A stretch of DNA of 64,000 nt from Saccharothrix sp. ALI-22-I. GTDB taxonomy: Bacteria; Actinomycetota; Actinomycetes; Mycobacteriales; Pseudonocardiaceae. Each line of letters begins with the position of its first letter. Position 1 is the first letter of the stretch. Shown piece by piece: positions 18,409 through 26,874 of the stretch. Made by a program: the position numbers and the translations under genes. Location: assembly GCF_001984175.1 (NCBI RefSeq), contig NZ_MTQP01000062.1:62001-126000 (forward strand), in the 5' to 3' direction. A model generated the notes under the pieces. The model ran no database searches. It saw nothing but the letters and a program-made list of their open reading frames with translations, and was not told the origin of the DNA.

Positions 18409-18878
18409 CGGCCCAGCACCGGCAACTTGTCCTGGCAGGCCTTCATCGCCGTCTGGAACGCGGGGCTGTCGCGGTCGACGTTGCCCAGGCCGCCCAGCTT
18501 GCCCCCGTTCGGGTCCGGGTCCGGCATGTCGATCCCGTTGTCGCGCATGCACTGCGTGAACTCGCGCAGCTGGTCCAGCATCTCCGGGTCCAACTTGGAC
18601 AGATCGCCGCCGCCCGGCAGGAACTCCCGGCACGCGTCGCGGGCCTCCTCGAAGTCCGGGTCGGTGCGGTCCGCCTTGCCCAGACCGCCCAGCTTGCCGC
18701 CGCCCGGATCCGGATCCGGCATGTCCACGCCGTTGTCGCGCATGCACCCCGCGAACCTGCGCGACCGGTCCTCCTGGCTCATCTCCGCGCTCGACGACGG
18801 CGCCGCCACCTCGGCACCGCCCGTGCCGCACGCGGTGAGCGCCAGCGCCAAAGCGGCCAGCGCGATGCTGCATCGCAT
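18405..18878 (-). CDS. Lipoprotein with two copies of a CMRDNG-x-DMPDPDP module
   Basis: 157 aa. A signal peptide with lipobox LTAC places the lipidated cysteine at residue 17. Residues 41-90 and 106-155 are two copies of one 50-residue module: each has CMRDNG(V/I)DMPDPDP, GGKLGGLG and a second cysteine exactly 38 residues after the first (45/83 and 110/148), perhaps a disulfide per module. Start at 18878 is supported by AAGGAGGGG six bases upstream. It heads the exporter operon and faces the two-component genes across a large inverted repeat. Likely an extracellular partner or sensor for the exporter, by context only. Confidence 0.75.
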   Translation of the reverse strand: MRCSIALAALALALTACGTGGAEVAAPSSSAEMSQEDRSRRFAGCMRDNGVDMPDPDPGGGKLGGLGKADRTDPDFEEARDACREFLPGGGDLSKLDPEMLDQLREFTQCMRDNGIDMPDPDPNGGKLGGLGNVDRDSPAFQTAMKACQDKLPVLGR

Positions 18879-18918
18879 GTCCCCTCCTTCGTCCGTGGGG
18901 ACAGTCGACCAGCGCCGC

Positions 18919-18960
18919 CATAACCTCCGCATAACCAGAACTGCTTATGCGGAGGTTATG
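18919..18960. promoter_or_regulatory. Perfect 16-bp inverted repeat in the exporter/two-component divergent promoter
   Basis: CATAACCTCCGCATAA (18919-18934) is repeated in reverse complement at 18945-18960 with a 10-bp spacer. Each arm also contains a direct repeat of ATAA spaced by 11 bp (ATAACC-N5-ATAACC on the left), the spacing typical of OmpR/PhoB-type response-regulator sites. The repeat lies 41 bp upstream of the lipoprotein start and 15 bp upstream of the regulator start. It is probably the operator of the adjacent response regulator. Confidence 0.7.
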
Positions 18961-18974
18961 GACATCGGCGGACG

Positions 18975-19640
18975 ATGGACCGCATGCGCATTCTCGTGGT
19001 CGAAGACGAAACGACGCTCGCGGCGACCATCGCCGAGTGGCTGCGGCGCGAGGCGTTCGCCGTCGACGTGGTGCACGACGGCGACTCCGCGCTGGAGCGC
19101 CTGTCGGTCAACGCCTACGACGTGCTCGTGCTCGACCGCGACATACCCCGCGTGCACGGCGACGTCGTGTGCCGCCAGGTGGCCGACTCGGGCGCCGAGA
19201 CCCGGATACTCATGCTCACCGCCGCCGCCGCGGTGCGCGACCGGGTGGAGGGGCTGGCCCTCGGCGCGGACGACTACCTGCCCAAGCCGTTCGCGTTCGT
19301 GGAGCTGTCCGCGCGCGTGCACGCGCTGCTGCGCAGAGTCCGGCCGCCGAACCCGCCGGTGCTCGAACGGGCGGATCTGCGGGTCGATCCGGCCCGCCGG
19401 CAAGTCACCCGTGCGGGTGAGTTCATTCCCTTGGCCAACAGGGAATTCGCCCTGCTGACCGAACTGGTCCGCGCGGCGGGGGCCGTGGTGACCTCCGAAC
19501 ACCTGCTGGAGAAGGTGTGGGACGAGCACATCGACCCGTTCACCAACGCGCTGCGGGTGACCATGATGAAACTGCGCCGCAAGCTCGGTGAGCCGTCGGT
19601 GATCGAGACCGTGCCCGGTGTGGGATACCGGATCCCGTGA
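18975..19640 (+). CDS. OmpR-family response regulator
   Basis: 221 aa. The receiver domain (1-120) has acidic EDE near the N-terminus and the phospho-acceptor aspartate in VLVLDRDIPRVHG, with the later Thr and Lys (LMLTAAA, PKPFAF). A winged-helix DNA-binding domain (about 130-221) ends GVGYRIP. ATG 18975 is used; ATG 18984 (MRILVV) is equally plausible and neither has a strong ribosome site, so the message may be nearly leaderless. It overlaps the kinase gene by GTGA and is expected to control the divergent exporter operon through the inverted repeat. Confidence 0.9.
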   Translation: MDRMRILVVEDETTLAATIAEWLRREAFAVDVVHDGDSALERLSVNAYDVLVLDRDIPRVHGDVVCRQVADSGAETRILMLTAAAAVRDRVEGLALGADDYLPKPFAFVELSARVHALLRRVRPPNPPVLERADLRVDPARRQVTRAGEFIPLANREFALLTELVRAAGAVVTSEHLLEKVWDEHIDPFTNALRVTMMKLRRKLGEPSVIETVPGVGYRIP

Positions 19641-20770
19641 TCGCCCGGTGGAGCATCCGCGGCCGGCTGACCGCGTTCTACGGCGGGCTGTTCGTGCTCG
19701 CCGGCGCCGCCCTGCTCGCCGTCACCTACCTGCTGGCGTGGCAGAGCCTCAACGTCCGGCTCCAGCCGTTCACCGACGCGGTCAGCCTGCGCGACCTGCG
19801 CGGCGCGCCCCCCGACCAGGTGATCGCGGCCATCCGCGAGGCCCAGGTCCGCTACCGCGACGAGGTGCTGGAGTCGCTGGTCACCCGAGGAGGCCTCGCA
19901 TTGCTGTGCGTGGCGCTGGTCGCGGTGGCGTTCGGGTGGCTGCTGGCGCGCAGCGCGTTGCAGCCACTGCACCGCATCACCGAAGCCGCGCGGCGGATCG
20001 CGGCGGGCCACGGCCTGCACGAGCGCATCCCGCCGACCGGCCCGCGCGACGAGGTCGCCGAACTCGCTGAAACGTTCAACGCCATGCTGGACCGGCTCGA
20101 CCGCGCGTTCGACGGCCAACGCCGGTTCGTCGCCGACGCGTCGCACGAGATGCGCACCCCGCTGGCCGTGAAACGAGCGCTCATCGAGGTTTCCGTCACC
20201 CGTCCGGGCGCATCGGCGGACGCCAAGCAGCTGGGCGCGGAACTGCTGGAGGTCAACGCCCGCCACGAACGGCTCATCGACGGCCTGCTCACGTTGGCCG
20301 ACAGCGAGAACGAGCTGACCGAGCGCAGCCGCACCTCCGTGTCCGACATAGCCGAGCACGTGCTGCGGCAGTCCAAGCACATCGCCGACCGGGCGGGCGT
20401 GGACCTGCACCACGAGATGGCGCCGTGCGAGGTCGTCGGCGACCCGGTGCTGTTGGAGCGCCTGGTGCGCAACCTGGTCGAGAACGCGATCAGGCACAAC
20501 CACCGGGACGGCTGGGTGGACGTGGACGCCGGACCAGGGGTCCTGGTCGTGGCCAACACCGGCCCGAAGATCGAGCCGTACGAGGTGGAGGGGCTGTTCC
20601 GACCGTTCCGCAGGCTCGACCGGATGGCCACCACGACGGGTGAACGCGGTCTGGGCCTGGGTCTGTCGATGGTCCGGGCCATCGCCGCCGCCCACGGTGC
20701 GACGGTGACCGCGACACCGGGGGCGGACGGCGGGTTGGCGGTGACGGTCAGGTTTTCCGGAGAGACGTGA
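19637..20770 (+). CDS. Sensor histidine kinase
   Basis: 377 aa membrane kinase. TM1 is near residues 12-35, a short extracytoplasmic loop of about 45 residues follows, TM2 is near 85-108, then HAMP (LQPLHRITEAARRI), HisKA with phospho-histidine in ADASHEMRTPLAV and an HATPase domain with NLVENAIRHN and GLGLGLSMV. The sensed loop is small, so a membrane or cell-wall signal is likely. Its last 23 bp overlap the converging DUF397 gene. Confidence 0.9.
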   Translation: MIARWSIRGRLTAFYGGLFVLAGAALLAVTYLLAWQSLNVRLQPFTDAVSLRDLRGAPPDQVIAAIREAQVRYRDEVLESLVTRGGLALLCVALVAVAFGWLLARSALQPLHRITEAARRIAAGHGLHERIPPTGPRDEVAELAETFNAMLDRLDRAFDGQRRFVADASHEMRTPLAVKRALIEVSVTRPGASADAKQLGAELLEVNARHERLIDGLLTLADSENELTERSRTSVSDIAEHVLRQSKHIADRAGVDLHHEMAPCEVVGDPVLLERLVRNLVENAIRHNHRDGWVDVDAGPGVLVVANTGPKIEPYEVEGLFRPFRRLDRMATTTGERGLGLGLSMVRAIAAAHGATVTATPGADGGLAVTVRFSGET

Positions 20771-20924
20771 GGAACGCCCGGAATGGACGGTCGGCAAAGG
20801 TCAATCCGGGTCCTGGTCGTTTGCTGTCCCTGACGCTGGTCGTGCTCGGTCCGACGGCCAGCTCGACGCAGTTGTTCCCCGCGCCGGAGTACGTGCTCTT
20901 GCGCCACGTCTTGTCGATGTTCAT
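20748..20924 (-). CDS. DUF397 protein
   Basis: 58 aa beginning MNIDKTWRKSTYSGAGNNCV, the standard DUF397 signature (WRKSSYS..NG.NCVEV), then VRDSKRPGPGLTF and a closing F..FL block. It follows the HTH gene with an ATGA overlap. Such pairs are very common in actinomycetes and act like a regulator with its small antagonist partner (as proposed for the whiJ/BldB-type systems). The start was moved from an upstream ATG to the one inside the overlap. Confidence 0.88.
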   Translation of the reverse strand: MNIDKTWRKSTYSGAGNNCVELAVGPSTTSVRDSKRPGPGLTFADRPFRAFLTSLRKT

Positions 20925-21775
20925 GTGTCCCTTAGTGCGGTTGCCAGTTTTCTGATCAACGAAGCCGAGTCCTTGGGCGACAGGGCGACCTCGCTCACCA
21001 TTTCCTCGAAGTGCAGCAGGTACTTCTGCACGTCGGCGCGATTGTCCACCCACTTGCCGCCGCCGGCGTACTCCAGGTACACGGCGGAAGGATCACTGTC
21101 CTCGAAGCGGAGAGCGGTCGCGCCACCACCGGACATGGTCCCGTGCGCACCGGCGCCGAACGGAACCACTTGGATAGTGATGTTGTCCGCTTTCCCCTTC
21201 TCGAGCAAATGCGACAATTGCTCACGCATGACCCCGGCGCCGCCGACGACCCGGTGCAGGGCCGCTTCGTCGATCACCGCGTGCAGGCGTAAACCGGGCA
21301 GCCGGCGCTGCCGGTTCGCCAGTGCCGCGGCCACCTGTTCCACGGACACCGACGCGTCCATGAACCGCCGGCCCGCGTGCCTGATCGCCGCCGCGTAGGC
21401 GGGGGTCTGGAGCAGTCCGGGGATGACGATCATCTCGATGGTGCGAACCTCAGTGGCGTCCGCCTCCTGTCGTGCGTAGGTGCGTGCTTCCGGTGTGTAC
21501 GCCGCGGCGTAGACCAGGCGGGTGCCGTCCTGCTTCGCGTCCTCCCACAACGCTTCCGCCTCGCGCCGCTCGGCGTCGGTGGCCCCGTAGAGCCCGAGCA
21601 GCGCGCCCAGTTCGGTCCAACTCGGACTGATGTACCCGTTCTCCATCCGCGACAGCGTCGACTGGGTCTTCCGTGTCAGCGCGTGGTAGTCGATCTCGGT
21701 CTTGCCCGCGCGTTTGCGCAAAGCGTTGAGGAACTGACCAAGCTTGCGCTTGCGTCGGGTTTGGACGGCTGCCAT
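20921..21775 (-). CDS. Helix-turn-helix regulator with DUF5753 domain (Scr1 type)
   Basis: 284 aa. The N-terminal HTH (about 10-65) reads LGQFLNALRKRAGKTEIDY and STLSRMENGYISPSW. The C-terminal domain (about 100-280) has IPGLLQTPAYA, RRFMDASVSVEQVAAALANR and the VVPFGAGAHGTMSG block typical of DUF5753. GAGGAG lies eight bases before the ATG. It forms a pair with the DUF397 gene. These regulators often act on development or secondary metabolism; the target here is unknown. Confidence 0.9.
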   Translation of the reverse strand: MAAVQTRRKRKLGQFLNALRKRAGKTEIDYHALTRKTQSTLSRMENGYISPSWTELGALLGLYGATDAERREAEALWEDAKQDGTRLVYAAAYTPEARTYARQEADATEVRTIEMIVIPGLLQTPAYAAAIRHAGRRFMDASVSVEQVAAALANRQRRLPGLRLHAVIDEAALHRVVGGAGVMREQLSHLLEKGKADNITIQVVPFGAGAHGTMSGGGATALRFEDSDPSAVYLEYAGGGKWVDNRADVQKYLLHFEEMVSEVALSPKDSASLIRKLATALRDT

Positions 21776-21962
21776 GCGGATCGCTCCTCGCTGGAAAAGA
21801 ACTGCGAACACCCTAGTGCGGTTCCGCATCCCGCCCGGTTTCACTCGATCGAGTGCACAAAGGGTGCATATACCCCACAATGACATGAGCCCGCCGACCC
21901 GTGGGGGACGAAGATCGGCAGGCTTGCCCCGCCGGCCGCCGTCCGGTGGTGCCGTGGGCGGT

Positions 21963-21992
21963 GCCGGGGCACGCTGTGCGACGTGCCCCGGC
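21963..21992. terminator. Hairpin upstream of the AAA/HNH pair
   Basis: GCCGGGGCACG (21963-21973) pairs perfectly with CGTGCCCCGGC (21982-21992) around an 8-base loop. It sits 45 bp before the ATPase gene in a 262-bp gap and could insulate that gene from other transcription or act in its leader. No other feature was recognised in the gap. Confidence 0.5.
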
Positions 21993-22037
21993 GGACTCCG
22001 ACGAGTCGGTGATCAGCGCGGACTAAAGTCTGGCCAC

Positions 22038-23372
22038 ATGTACATCTCGCAGGTCCGACTCCGGAACGTCAAGGGGTTCCACGGCGCCCGCGAAGTGGAT
22101 CTCAAGCTCACCGCCCCCGGCTGGACGGTGATCGCGGGCCGCAACGGGTCGGGCAAGACGTCGCTGCTGCGGGCGATCGCGCTGGCCGTCAGCGGTCCCG
22201 CGGTGGCCCGCAACCTGGTCCCCGACTTCGAGAACTGGGTCACCGCAGGCCAGCGCGAGGGCGTCGTCCAGGTCCAGTTCACCCACGACCGGCGGGTCGA
22301 GCGGTTCGGCAAGGGCCGCCCGCCGGAGGGCAGGCTGTGGGCCGGCCTCGGCTGGACCATGCCGGACGAGGAGAGCCGCCCCACGCACCGCGGCCTGCAG
22401 CCCTCGCTCAAGGAGAAGCTGGAGGGCAGCAAGACCGCCGCCGCCCGCGGCCCGTGGCAGGACAACCCGACCGGCTGGTTCTGCGCGGCCTACGGCCCGT
22501 TCCGCCGGCTCGTCGGCGGCGCGGGCGACGCCCAGCGGCTCATGCTCAGCCCCGGCCCGGTGTCGCGGCTGGCCAGCCTGTTCCACGAGGACGCGTCGCT
22601 GGCCGAGGGCGTCGGCTGGCTGATCGAGCAGCACCTGAGGTCGCTGGAGGGCAGGCCCGGCGCGGAGGACCTGAAGACGGTGGCGCTGGGCGTGCTGTCG
22701 GACGGCCTGCTGCCCGACGACTACCGGATCGAGGGCGTGGACTCCGACGGCCTGTGGGTGGTCAGCGGCGGGCACCGGTTCCCGCTGCGCGAGATGAGCG
22801 ACGGCTACCGGACGGTCGCGGCGCTCGTGGTGGACCTGATCAAGCAGATCCAGGAGTCGTACGGCACCCTCGAGAACACCCCCACCGAGCACGGCACGGC
22901 GTTGACCGCGCCCGGCGTGGTGATCATCGACGAGGTGGACGCGCACCTGCACGTGTCGTGGCAGAAGCGGATCGGCGGCTGGCTCAAGGAGCACTTCCCG
23001 AACATCCAGTTCATCGTCACCACCCACAGCCCCTACCTCTGCCAGGCCGCCGACCCCGGCGGGCTGATCCGGCTGCCCGGCCCCGACCAGCAGGAGCCGC
23101 CGCGGGTGGTCGACCAGGGCCTCTACGAGCGGATCGTCTACGGCAGCGGTGACGACGCGGTGCTGTCGGAGCTGTTCGGCCTGGACACGCCCTACTCGGA
23201 GCGGGCGCAGCGGCTGCGCGCCGAGCTGGTCGAGCTGGAGGTGGCGGTGATCGGCGGCACGGCGGACGAGCGGGCGGTGCGCCGGTACGAGAAGCTGCGG
23301 TCGCTGCTGACCAGCTCACCGGTGGCCCGCACGCGTGAGGTGACCGCCCGACTGGAACGCGACCAGACGTGA
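22038..23372 (+). CDS. AAA (ABC/SMC-like) ATPase, Septu PtuA-like
   Basis: 444 aa. Walker A GRNGSGKT is at 34-41, an ABC-signature-like MSDGYR near 253-258, Walker B VVIIDEV ending near 300 followed by DAHLH, and the H-loop VTTHSPYL with H330. The layout matches the AAA_15/AAA_21 ATPases (OLD/RecF/PtuA type). The gene starts ATG 22038; the open frame extends further upstream but homology begins here. It overlaps the following HNH gene by GTGA. ATPase plus HNH nuclease in one coupled operon is the composition of the Septu anti-phage system, where PtuA forms the ATPase scaffold. A DNA-repair role of a RecF-like protein is the alternative. Confidence 0.75.
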   Translation: MYISQVRLRNVKGFHGAREVDLKLTAPGWTVIAGRNGSGKTSLLRAIALAVSGPAVARNLVPDFENWVTAGQREGVVQVQFTHDRRVERFGKGRPPEGRLWAGLGWTMPDEESRPTHRGLQPSLKEKLEGSKTAAARGPWQDNPTGWFCAAYGPFRRLVGGAGDAQRLMLSPGPVSRLASLFHEDASLAEGVGWLIEQHLRSLEGRPGAEDLKTVALGVLSDGLLPDDYRIEGVDSDGLWVVSGGHRFPLREMSDGYRTVAALVVDLIKQIQESYGTLENTPTEHGTALTAPGVVIIDEVDAHLHVSWQKRIGGWLKEHFPNIQFIVTTHSPYLCQAADPGGLIRLPGPDQQEPPRVVDQGLYERIVYGSGDDAVLSELFGLDTPYSERAQRLRAELVELEVAVIGGTADERAVRRYEKLRSLLTSSPVARTREVTARLERDQT

Positions 23373-24109
23373 TCCGCCTCGTCCGGCCCGCGCTGCCCGC
23401 CGAGATCGCGGACCGGCTGCCCGAGCTGACCGCGGAGATCGAGGGTGCGGGACAGCGGACGCGCACCGCCCGTGCGTTGTGGAAGCGCGCTGCGGTGCGG
23501 CGGAACGTGCACGCGCCGTTGAGGCGGCTCCTGGAAGGCATGGCGCCGGGCTACCAGCGGTGCATGTACTGCGGCGACAGCCAGGGCACGGACATCGACC
23601 ACTTCGAGCCGCTGTCGCTCAACCCGCTGCGCACGTTCGACTGGCTCAACCACCTGCTGGCCTGCTCGACGTGCAACAGCAACCTCAAGCGGGACCGGTT
23701 CCCGCTGGCCGAGGACGGCACGCCGCTGCTGGTCGATCCCACCACCGAGGACCCGTTCGACCACCTGCTGCTCACGCTGTCATTGGGCGTGTACGTGGCG
23801 CGCACGGAGAAGGGCGCCGCCACCATCGACGTGTGCGGGCTCAACCGGCCGGTGCTGACCCAGGGGCGGGTGCACGCCCGGCGGGTGGTGCTGATGTGCC
23901 TCACGCGGTGGACGGCAGCACGGGCGCGGGACGGGCGGGACGAGATGCGCGAGGCCGTGCTGACCGTGCGGGGCCAGCCGTTCGCCGACGTGTGCCAGGC
24001 GATGCTGCGGCTGGCGCTGTCCCCCGGCGCGGAGCGGGTGTTCGAGGAGACGCCGTGGGCACTGGCCGTGCTGCGGGACGACGACCTGCGGGCCCAACTG
24101 CTTGCTTGA
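23369..24109 (+). CDS. HNH endonuclease, Septu PtuB-like
   Basis: 246 aa from a GTG overlapping the ATPase stop. The zinc/HNH region is at 65-112: CMYC (C65, C68), DIDHF (D76, H78), N94 in WLNHLLACSTC (C99, C102), then N103 and K107 before DRFP. This pattern (CxYC, ..DHF.P, W.NL..C..CN..K) matches PtuB as I recall it rather than the usual McrA-type HNH. The C-terminal half is helical without recognised motifs. Partner of the upstream ATPase; together they may cleave invading DNA or tRNA-like targets after ATPase control. Confidence 0.75.
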   Translation: MIRLVRPALPAEIADRLPELTAEIEGAGQRTRTARALWKRAAVRRNVHAPLRRLLEGMAPGYQRCMYCGDSQGTDIDHFEPLSLNPLRTFDWLNHLLACSTCNSNLKRDRFPLAEDGTPLLVDPTTEDPFDHLLLTLSLGVYVARTEKGAATIDVCGLNRPVLTQGRVHARRVVLMCLTRWTAARARDGRDEMREAVLTVRGQPFADVCQAMLRLALSPGAERVFEETPWALAVLRDDDLRAQLLA

Positions 24110-24318
24110 CCTCGGAGTGCGGCCGGAGAGGCGCCGCCGACACGCTCCCGGCCCGCGAGTCCGGCCCGCACAGTCCACAGTGGCTACGCAGCGATTCCTC
24201 GCGTTAACCCAGTGTTTCGCGGAGTTCACCTCGGGAACCTTCGGATGCGGCCCCGGTGATGTCGGCTTCGAGGTGAGTCCGGGAAAACCGCCTGAAATTG
24301 TCGGACCCCAGGTCCATC

Positions 24319-25308
24319 ATGGCCCGCATGGCAGACGCAATCGTGGCCGAAGGACTGGTCAAGCGCTACGGGTCGGTGGTCGCTCTGGACGGCCTCGACC
24401 TCGTGGTGCCGGAAGGGACCGTCATGGGCCTGCTCGGGCCGAACGGCGCGGGCAAGACCACGACGGTGCGCGTGCTCACCACACTGCTGGAGCACGACGA
24501 GGGCAAGGCGACCGTCACGGGGTTGGACGTCGTCGCCGACGCGAAACAACTGCGCCGCCGGATCGGGCTGTCCGGTCAGTACGCGGCCGTGGACGAGAAC
24601 CTGACCGGCTTCGAGAACCTGGACATGGTGGGCCGGCTCTACCACCTGGGCAAGAAGAACAGCCGCGAACGGGCGCGCGAACTGCTGGAGCGGTTCGACC
24701 TGGTGGAGGCCGCCGACCGGCCGGTGAAGGGCTACTCGGGCGGTATGCGCCGCCGGCTGGACCTGGCGGGTGCGCTGGTGGCCAAACCGGCGGTGCTGTT
24801 CCTCGACGAGCCGACCACGGGGCTCGACCCGCGCAGTCGACTGGGGATGTGGGACGTGATCTCGGAACTGGTGGCCGGCGGCACCACGCTGCTGCTCACC
24901 ACGCAGTACCTGGAGGAGGCCGACCGACTGGCCGACAAGATCGCCGTGATCGACCACGGCAAGGTCATCGCGCTGGGCACCGCGAACGAGCTGAAGGACC
25001 AGGTCGGCGGTGAACGGCTGGAGCTGACCGTCGGCTCCGCGCAGGACGCGGCGTCGGCGAAGGCCGTGCTGACCCCGTTGGCGATCGGCGACATCACGCT
25101 GGACGAGCGCAGCCATCGGCTGACCGTGCCGGTGACCGGCGGCGCCGACGTGCTGGTGGACGGTATCCGCCGGCTGGACGCCGAGTCGATCAAGGTGCTC
25201 GACATCGGTCTGCGCAGGCCGACGCTGGACGACGTGTTCCTCACGCTGACCGGCCACGCGGCCGGGGGAAACGGCGCCGAGGAGAAACAGGGGGAACAGG
25301 AAGCATGA
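24319..25308 (+). CDS. ABC transporter ATPase, daunorubicin-resistance DrrA type
   Basis: 329 aa. Nucleotide-binding domain with Walker A GPNGAGKTT, Q-loop LSGQYAAVDE, a degenerate signature YSGGMRRRLDLA, Walker B VLFLDEPTTGLDPRSR and switch histidine replaced by Gln in LTTQYLEEAD, as in DrrA. The C-terminal 90 residues form the DrrA extension ending in LDDVFLTLTGH. ATG 24319 is used; ATG 24328 (MADAIV) is possible. It is coupled to the permease by ATGA. Probably exports a hydrophobic drug or lipid. Confidence 0.88.
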   Translation: MARMADAIVAEGLVKRYGSVVALDGLDLVVPEGTVMGLLGPNGAGKTTTVRVLTTLLEHDEGKATVTGLDVVADAKQLRRRIGLSGQYAAVDENLTGFENLDMVGRLYHLGKKNSRERARELLERFDLVEAADRPVKGYSGGMRRRLDLAGALVAKPAVLFLDEPTTGLDPRSRLGMWDVISELVAGGTTLLLTTQYLEEADRLADKIAVIDHGKVIALGTANELKDQVGGERLELTVGSAQDAASAKAVLTPLAIGDITLDERSHRLTVPVTGGADVLVDGIRRLDAESIKVLDIGLRRPTLDDVFLTLTGHAAGGNGAEEKQGEQEA

Positions 25309-26108
25309 GCGCGTTCGTAGAGGCGTTGGGCGACGGTGCGGTCGTCGCCAAGCGCAATCTCATCAAGATCAAGCGGGTCCCGGACCTGATCGTGTTCTCG
25401 ACGTTGTCGCCGATCATGTTCGTGCTGTTGTTCGCGTACGTGTTCGGCGGCTCGATCGCCATCCCGGGCATGGACTACCGCGAGTTCCTGATGGCGGGCA
25501 TCTTCGCCCAGACCGTGGTGTTCGGCTCGACCATCACCGGCGCCGGGCTGGCCGAGGACATCCAGAAGGGTGTGATCGACCGGTTCCGGTCGTTGCCGAT
25601 GGCGCGGTCGGCGGTGCTGATCGGGCGGACCACCAGCGACCTGGCGAACAACGTCATCGTCATCGTGGTGATGTCGGTGACGGGTCTGATCGTCGGGTGG
25701 CGGATCCACTCCTCGCCGCTGGAGGCGCTGGCCGGGTTCGCGCTGCTGCTGCTGTTCGCCTACGCGGTGTCGTGGGGCATGGCGATCGTCGGGTTGATGG
25801 TGCGCAGCCCCGAGGTGTTCAACAACGCCTCGTTCATCGCCATCTTCCCGTTGACGTTCATCGCGAACACGTTCGTGCAGGAGAGCACGCTGCCCGGACC
25901 GCTGAAGACGTTCGCGGAGTGGAACCCGGTGTCGGCGGTGACGGCCGCGGCCCGTGATCTGTTCGGCAACACCAACCCGCTGGCGCCGCCGGCGGACGTG
26001 TGGCCGCTGCAGCACCCGGTGCTGATGACCCTGATCTGGGTGGTGGTGTTCCTGCTGGTCTTCGTGCCGCTGGCCATCCGGCAGTACCGGAAGGCCGTGG
26101 CGCGGTAG
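25305..26108 (+). CDS. ABC-2 type permease, DrrB type
   Basis: 267 aa with six hydrophobic segments. The N-terminal LIKIKRVPDLIVFSTLSPI and ITGAGLAEDIQKGVIDRFRS followed by LPMARSAVL are typical of DrrB/NodJ permeases. It forms the membrane channel for the ATPase encoded just upstream. The following 200 bp to 26310 hold no gene except the duplicated ribosome site described separately. Confidence 0.88.
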   Translation: MSAFVEALGDGAVVAKRNLIKIKRVPDLIVFSTLSPIMFVLLFAYVFGGSIAIPGMDYREFLMAGIFAQTVVFGSTITGAGLAEDIQKGVIDRFRSLPMARSAVLIGRTTSDLANNVIVIVVMSVTGLIVGWRIHSSPLEALAGFALLLLFAYAVSWGMAIVGLMVRSPEVFNNASFIAIFPLTFIANTFVQESTLPGPLKTFAEWNPVSAVTAAARDLFGNTNPLAPPADVWPLQHPVLMTLIWVVVFLLVFVPLAIRQYRKAVAR

Positions 26109-26276
26109 CCGGTCGACGGGAATCCGGTTGTCCACAAGGGTCTTCGGCGATGTGATCGCGCGCCGGAGCGATCGGGTCGAGGTGGTCGAGAAGCGCAAGC
26201 AGGCGTGTGTCAAGAGGTGAGCAGGTTTCGAGTCCGTCTCATGATGGGTAGCCCGGTGACATCACAGCCCAGGGAA

Positions 26277-26304
26277 ATCCAGCCAAGGAGATCCAGCCAA
26301 GGAG
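26277..26304 (+). repeat. Perfect tandem 14-bp duplication carrying a ribosome-binding site
   Basis: ATCCAGCCAAGGAG occurs at 26277-26290 and again at 26291-26304. Each copy ends in AAGGAG. The second copy lies six bases before the ATG at 26311, the first twenty. Only the second is correctly spaced, so the first may act as a standby site or simply reflect slippage. Confidence 0.85.
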
Positions 26305-26310
26305 GCCGAG

Positions 26311-26874
26311 ATGTCCACCGGCACCACCATCGGCGTGATCGTCGTCGTGCTGGTCGTACTGGTCGTGGCCGCGGTGTTGCTCAAGGTTGCCTTGCAGCGC
26401 AAGAGGTTGCGCTCCAAGTTCGGCCCTGAGTACGAGCGCGTCGTCGAGCGCAGCGACAACCGGATGGCCGCGGAACGCGAACTCGTCGCCCGGGAGCGCG
26501 AGCACTCGAAGCTCGAACTGCGGCCGCTGAGCCCTGTCTCGCGCGAGAGCTACGCGCGGAACTGGACACGGGTGCAGGAGCAGTTCGTCGACGCGCCGAC
26601 CACTGCGGTGGGCCAAGCGGACCGCTTGGTCACCGACCTGATGGCGGAACGCGGTTACCCCACCGGGGGGTACGAGCGGCAGGCTTCGATGCTGTCGGTC
26701 GACCACGCCCGCACGCTCGACCACTACCGCGAGGCGCACGCGATCACCCAACGCCAGGATCGCGGCGAGGCGTCCACCGAGGATCTTCGCGTCGCGATGG
26801 TCCACTACCGCAGCCTGTTCGAGGACCTGCTGGGCGATCCCCGTGAGGGCGAACGCCGGGAAGGAGCACGGTGA
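26311..26874 (+). CDS. Membrane-anchored protein of unknown function
   Basis: 187 aa. One strong N-terminal TM helix (about 6-27, IGVIVVVLVVLVVAAVLLKV) is followed by basic residues, so the rest is cytosolic by the positive-inside rule. The cytosolic part begins with a charged helix (RSKFGPEYERVVERS) and ends with a domain (about 85-175) built of YARNWTRVQEQFVD, AVGQADRLVTDLM and HYRSLFEDLL. The same order of motifs occurs in the next gene product, so the two probably share a helical fold. I recall similar proteins in actinomycetes but no function. It overlaps the next gene by one base. Confidence 0.65.
   Translation: MSTGTTIGVIVVVLVVLVVAAVLLKVALQRKRLRSKFGPEYERVVERSDNRMAAERELVAREREHSKLELRPLSPVSRESYARNWTRVQEQFVDAPTTAVGQADRLVTDLMAERGYPTGGYERQASMLSVDHARTLDHYREAHAITQRQDRGEASTEDLRVAMVHYRSLFEDLLGDPREGERREGAR

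Noticed and set aside
22038-24109. Reading the ATPase/HNH pair as a Gabija or OLD-type system
   Set aside because: Neither protein shows a TOPRIM domain or a UvrD-like helicase; the second protein has an HNH site, which fits Septu better.
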